Assembly (NCBI GenBank): GCA_905210525.1
Contig: CAJLXE010000021.1
Location: 1 to 14,087, forward strand
DNA length: 14,087 nucleotides
Source of the DNA: an uncultured Clostridia bacterium
Lineage (GTDB): Bacteria; Bacillota; Clostridia; HGM11327
Direction: 5' to 3'
The notes below the pieces were generated by a model. It was not told the DNA's origin and ran no database searches. It saw only the letters and a list, made by a program, of their open reading frames with translations. Position 1 is the first letter of the stretch. Every line of letters begins with the position of its first letter. This document shows, in pieces, positions 12,846-14,087 of the stretch. The position numbers and the translations under genes are program-made.

Positions 12846-13847
12846 ATGAAAGATTTGGTTATGGAGACGGCAGGAGTATTCGGGCCGTCCGGCGATGAAG
12901 AGATAATAAGAGACTATATTTTTGAAGCGGTAAAGGATTTTGCGGATAAAATCAGTACGGATGCGCTCGGCAATCTCACGGTATACAAGAAGGGCGTTTC
13001 ATCCGAAAAAAAGATAATGCTTGCCGCTCATATGGATACCGTAGGACTTATGGTAACGTATATAGAGGACAACGGATGTATGCGCTTTACGGTGCTTGGG
13101 GGAGTTGCACCTTCAACGGTTGCCTATCAGAAAGTTGTATTCAAAAACGGAACAGTCGGTGTTGTGGCGCCGGAGGGCAAAGATTGTTCTGCAAACGGAC
13201 CTATGGATAAGTTTTACATAGATATAGGAACGTCTTCAAAGGAGGAGACTGCAGAATTGATTTCGGAAGGCGATACGTGTGTGTATTTTGCGCCGTCCGC
13301 AGAGCTTGCAAACGACGTTATAGCGTCGCCGTATATAGATAACAGAGTTTCATGCGCGATATTTATAGAATGTATAAAAAAGATAAAAACATATAAATAT
13401 GATACGTATTTTGTATTCACAACGCAGGAGGAAGTCGGAATGCGGGGTGCCAAAACGTCGGCATTCGGTATAATGCCGGATATAGGCATTGCTGTTGACG
13501 TTACGTTTGCGGGCGATACTGTAAATCCTGCAAAAAAGATACAAATAGATATGGGCGCAGGTCCTGCCATAAAGATAAAGGATCATTCTGTGGTATGCAG
13601 TCCTAAGGTAAAAAATATGCTTGTTGAGACTGCAAAAGCAAATGATATTCCGTATCAGCTTGAGGTTATAGAAAACGGCGGCTCTGATACGGCAGCTATA
13701 CAGATGACAGGCGCAGGCATACCGGCAGGATGCATATCGATTCCTATGCGGTATATACATACAATGTCCGAGACTGTAAGCATTAATGACATAGAAAATA
13801 CTGTAAAATTGATTTGTGCCGTAATTGAATGCGGCGCGGGACTTTAA
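12846..13847 (+). CDS. M42 family metallo-aminopeptidase (third of three)
   Basis: The 333 residues start MKDLVMETAGVFGPSGDE, the normal M42 N-terminal spacing to GPSG. Metal and catalytic residues are complete: AHMDTVG (His62, Asp64), YIDNRVS (Asp165), TQEEVGMRGA (Glu195, Glu196), VDVTFAGD (Asp218) and RYIHTMSE (His305). The insertion domain is the most divergent of the three: the usual KPPH segment is replaced by APEGKDCSANG, and DDR is DNR. It lies 73 bases after the second gene without a clear promoter or terminator between, so co-transcription is likely. Together with its neighbours it may widen substrate range or form mixed particles, as shown for archaeal TET paralogs; this is inference. 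Confidence 0.92.
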   Translation: MKDLVMETAGVFGPSGDEEIIRDYIFEAVKDFADKISTDALGNLTVYKKGVSSEKKIMLAAHMDTVGLMVTYIEDNGCMRFTVLGGVAPSTVAYQKVVFKNGTVGVVAPEGKDCSANGPMDKFYIDIGTSSKEETAELISEGDTCVYFAPSAELANDVIASPYIDNRVSCAIFIECIKKIKTYKYDTYFVFTTQEEVGMRGAKTSAFGIMPDIGIAVDVTFAGDTVNPAKKIQIDMGAGPAIKIKDHSVVCSPKVKNMLVETAKANDIPYQLEVIENGGSDTAAIQMTGAGIPAGCISIPMRYIHTMSETVSINDIENTVKLICAVIECGAGL

Positions 13848-13935
13848 TTTGATTTTTACGTCATACGGAGGTATATAAACGGCATATTTTCACTTAATAC
13901 CATAAACAGAACATTTGCATTTTAACGGTAAAGCG
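13848..13935. other. Short intergenic region after the M42 operon
   Basis: There is an orphan ribosome-binding-like CGGAGG (about 13865-13870), with no ATG, GTG or TTG at a usable distance, and no convincing terminator hairpin. Nothing else is recognised. Confidence 0.4.
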
Positions 13936-14087
13936 TTATTCATATAAAACCTTGGTTAAATTTAACAGACACGACGGATTTTTTATAACAGCGTCAATAG
14001 CAAGCGGCACATCCTGATTTAAACTGTATTTTTTGTATGATTTTACATCTCGACGGTGTATTTTTATAAATAAATTTATTATAGTAT
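13936..14087 (-). CDS. Possible C-terminal fragment of an unidentified protein (start outside window)
   Basis: On the minus strand a frame runs open from the window edge for 50 codons to TAA at 13936-13938. It reads, near its end, KKYSLNQDVPLAIDAVIKN followed by PSCLLNLTKVLYE. The composition is protein-like, with charged and hydrophobic residues alternating as in helices, but I do not recognise a family, and an open stretch of this length can arise by chance. If real, it converges on the M42 operon. A 12-base perfect palindrome (GTTAAATTTAAC, 13955-13966) lies within it. Confidence 0.3.
   Translation of the reverse strand, partial: TIINLFIKIHRRDVKSYKKYSLNQDVPLAIDAVIKNPSCLLNLTKVLYE

Noticed and set aside
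13863..13930. A CGGAGG site followed by an open stretch of about 16 codons ending in TAA at the expected spacing
   Set aside because: The only codon at the start position is ATA; no ATG, GTG or TTG is available, and the peptide is too short to judge. It may be a decayed gene start but cannot be supported.
1..14087. CRISPR array, tRNA or rRNA genes, insertion sequences, integrases or attachment sites
   Set aside because: No regularly spaced repeats, no cloverleaf or rRNA core motifs, and no transposase or recombinase reading frames were seen on either strand.

Overview
The window looks like chromosomal DNA of a spore-forming, AT-rich Firmicute of the class Clostridia, probably a gut or anaerobic-digester type. 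The basis is a cotJ spore-coat cluster, strong AGGAGG-type ribosome binding sites, UUG starts, SigA-type promoters with TTGACA/TATAAT boxes, and Gram-positive signal peptides. This is inference from gene content; no 16S rRNA is present.

Layout. (1) 3-866, plus strand: the 3' end of the GTPase gene typA/bipA, with a good intrinsic terminator at 967-1000. (2) 934-1801, minus strand: cotJA-cotJB-cotJC. cotJC is reduced to its first third, and the typA terminator lies inside its leftover reading frame. (3) 1802-2330: a dyad-rich intergenic region, one small plus-strand ORF, and a strong hairpin terminator at 2282-2311. (4) 2333-7489, minus strand: three tandem paralogous exported proteins of about 560 residues, each with an N-terminal alpha/beta domain, a TIM-barrel glycoside-hydrolase-like domain and a C-terminal beta domain. 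They form one operon with its own promoter (7679-7708) and terminator. (5) 7779-9575, minus strand: L-fucose isomerase fucI with its own terminator. (6) 9702-10550, plus strand, divergent from fucI: an AraC-family regulator with a cupin sensor domain. (7) 10722-13847, plus strand: three tandem M42 metallo-aminopeptidases behind a SigA promoter. (8) 13848-14087: mostly non-coding, with a possible C-terminal gene fragment entering on the minus strand.

Working model (inference): the AraC regulator senses a sugar or oligosaccharide and controls fucI, and perhaps the exported hydrolase-like operon. Those exported proteins would act on extracellular glycan and fucI on released L-fucose (or D-arabinose). 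The M42 trio would finish intracellular peptide breakdown. The hydrolase-like operon and the M42 operon share an identical 13-bp promoter core, which suggests possible co-regulation or just a shared extended -10 element.

The most interesting elements are the three-gene family, in which the last member has lost conserved acidic residues and gained a lipobox, the shared promoter motif, the decayed cotJC, and a hairpin between the ribosome binding site and start codon of the third M42 gene.
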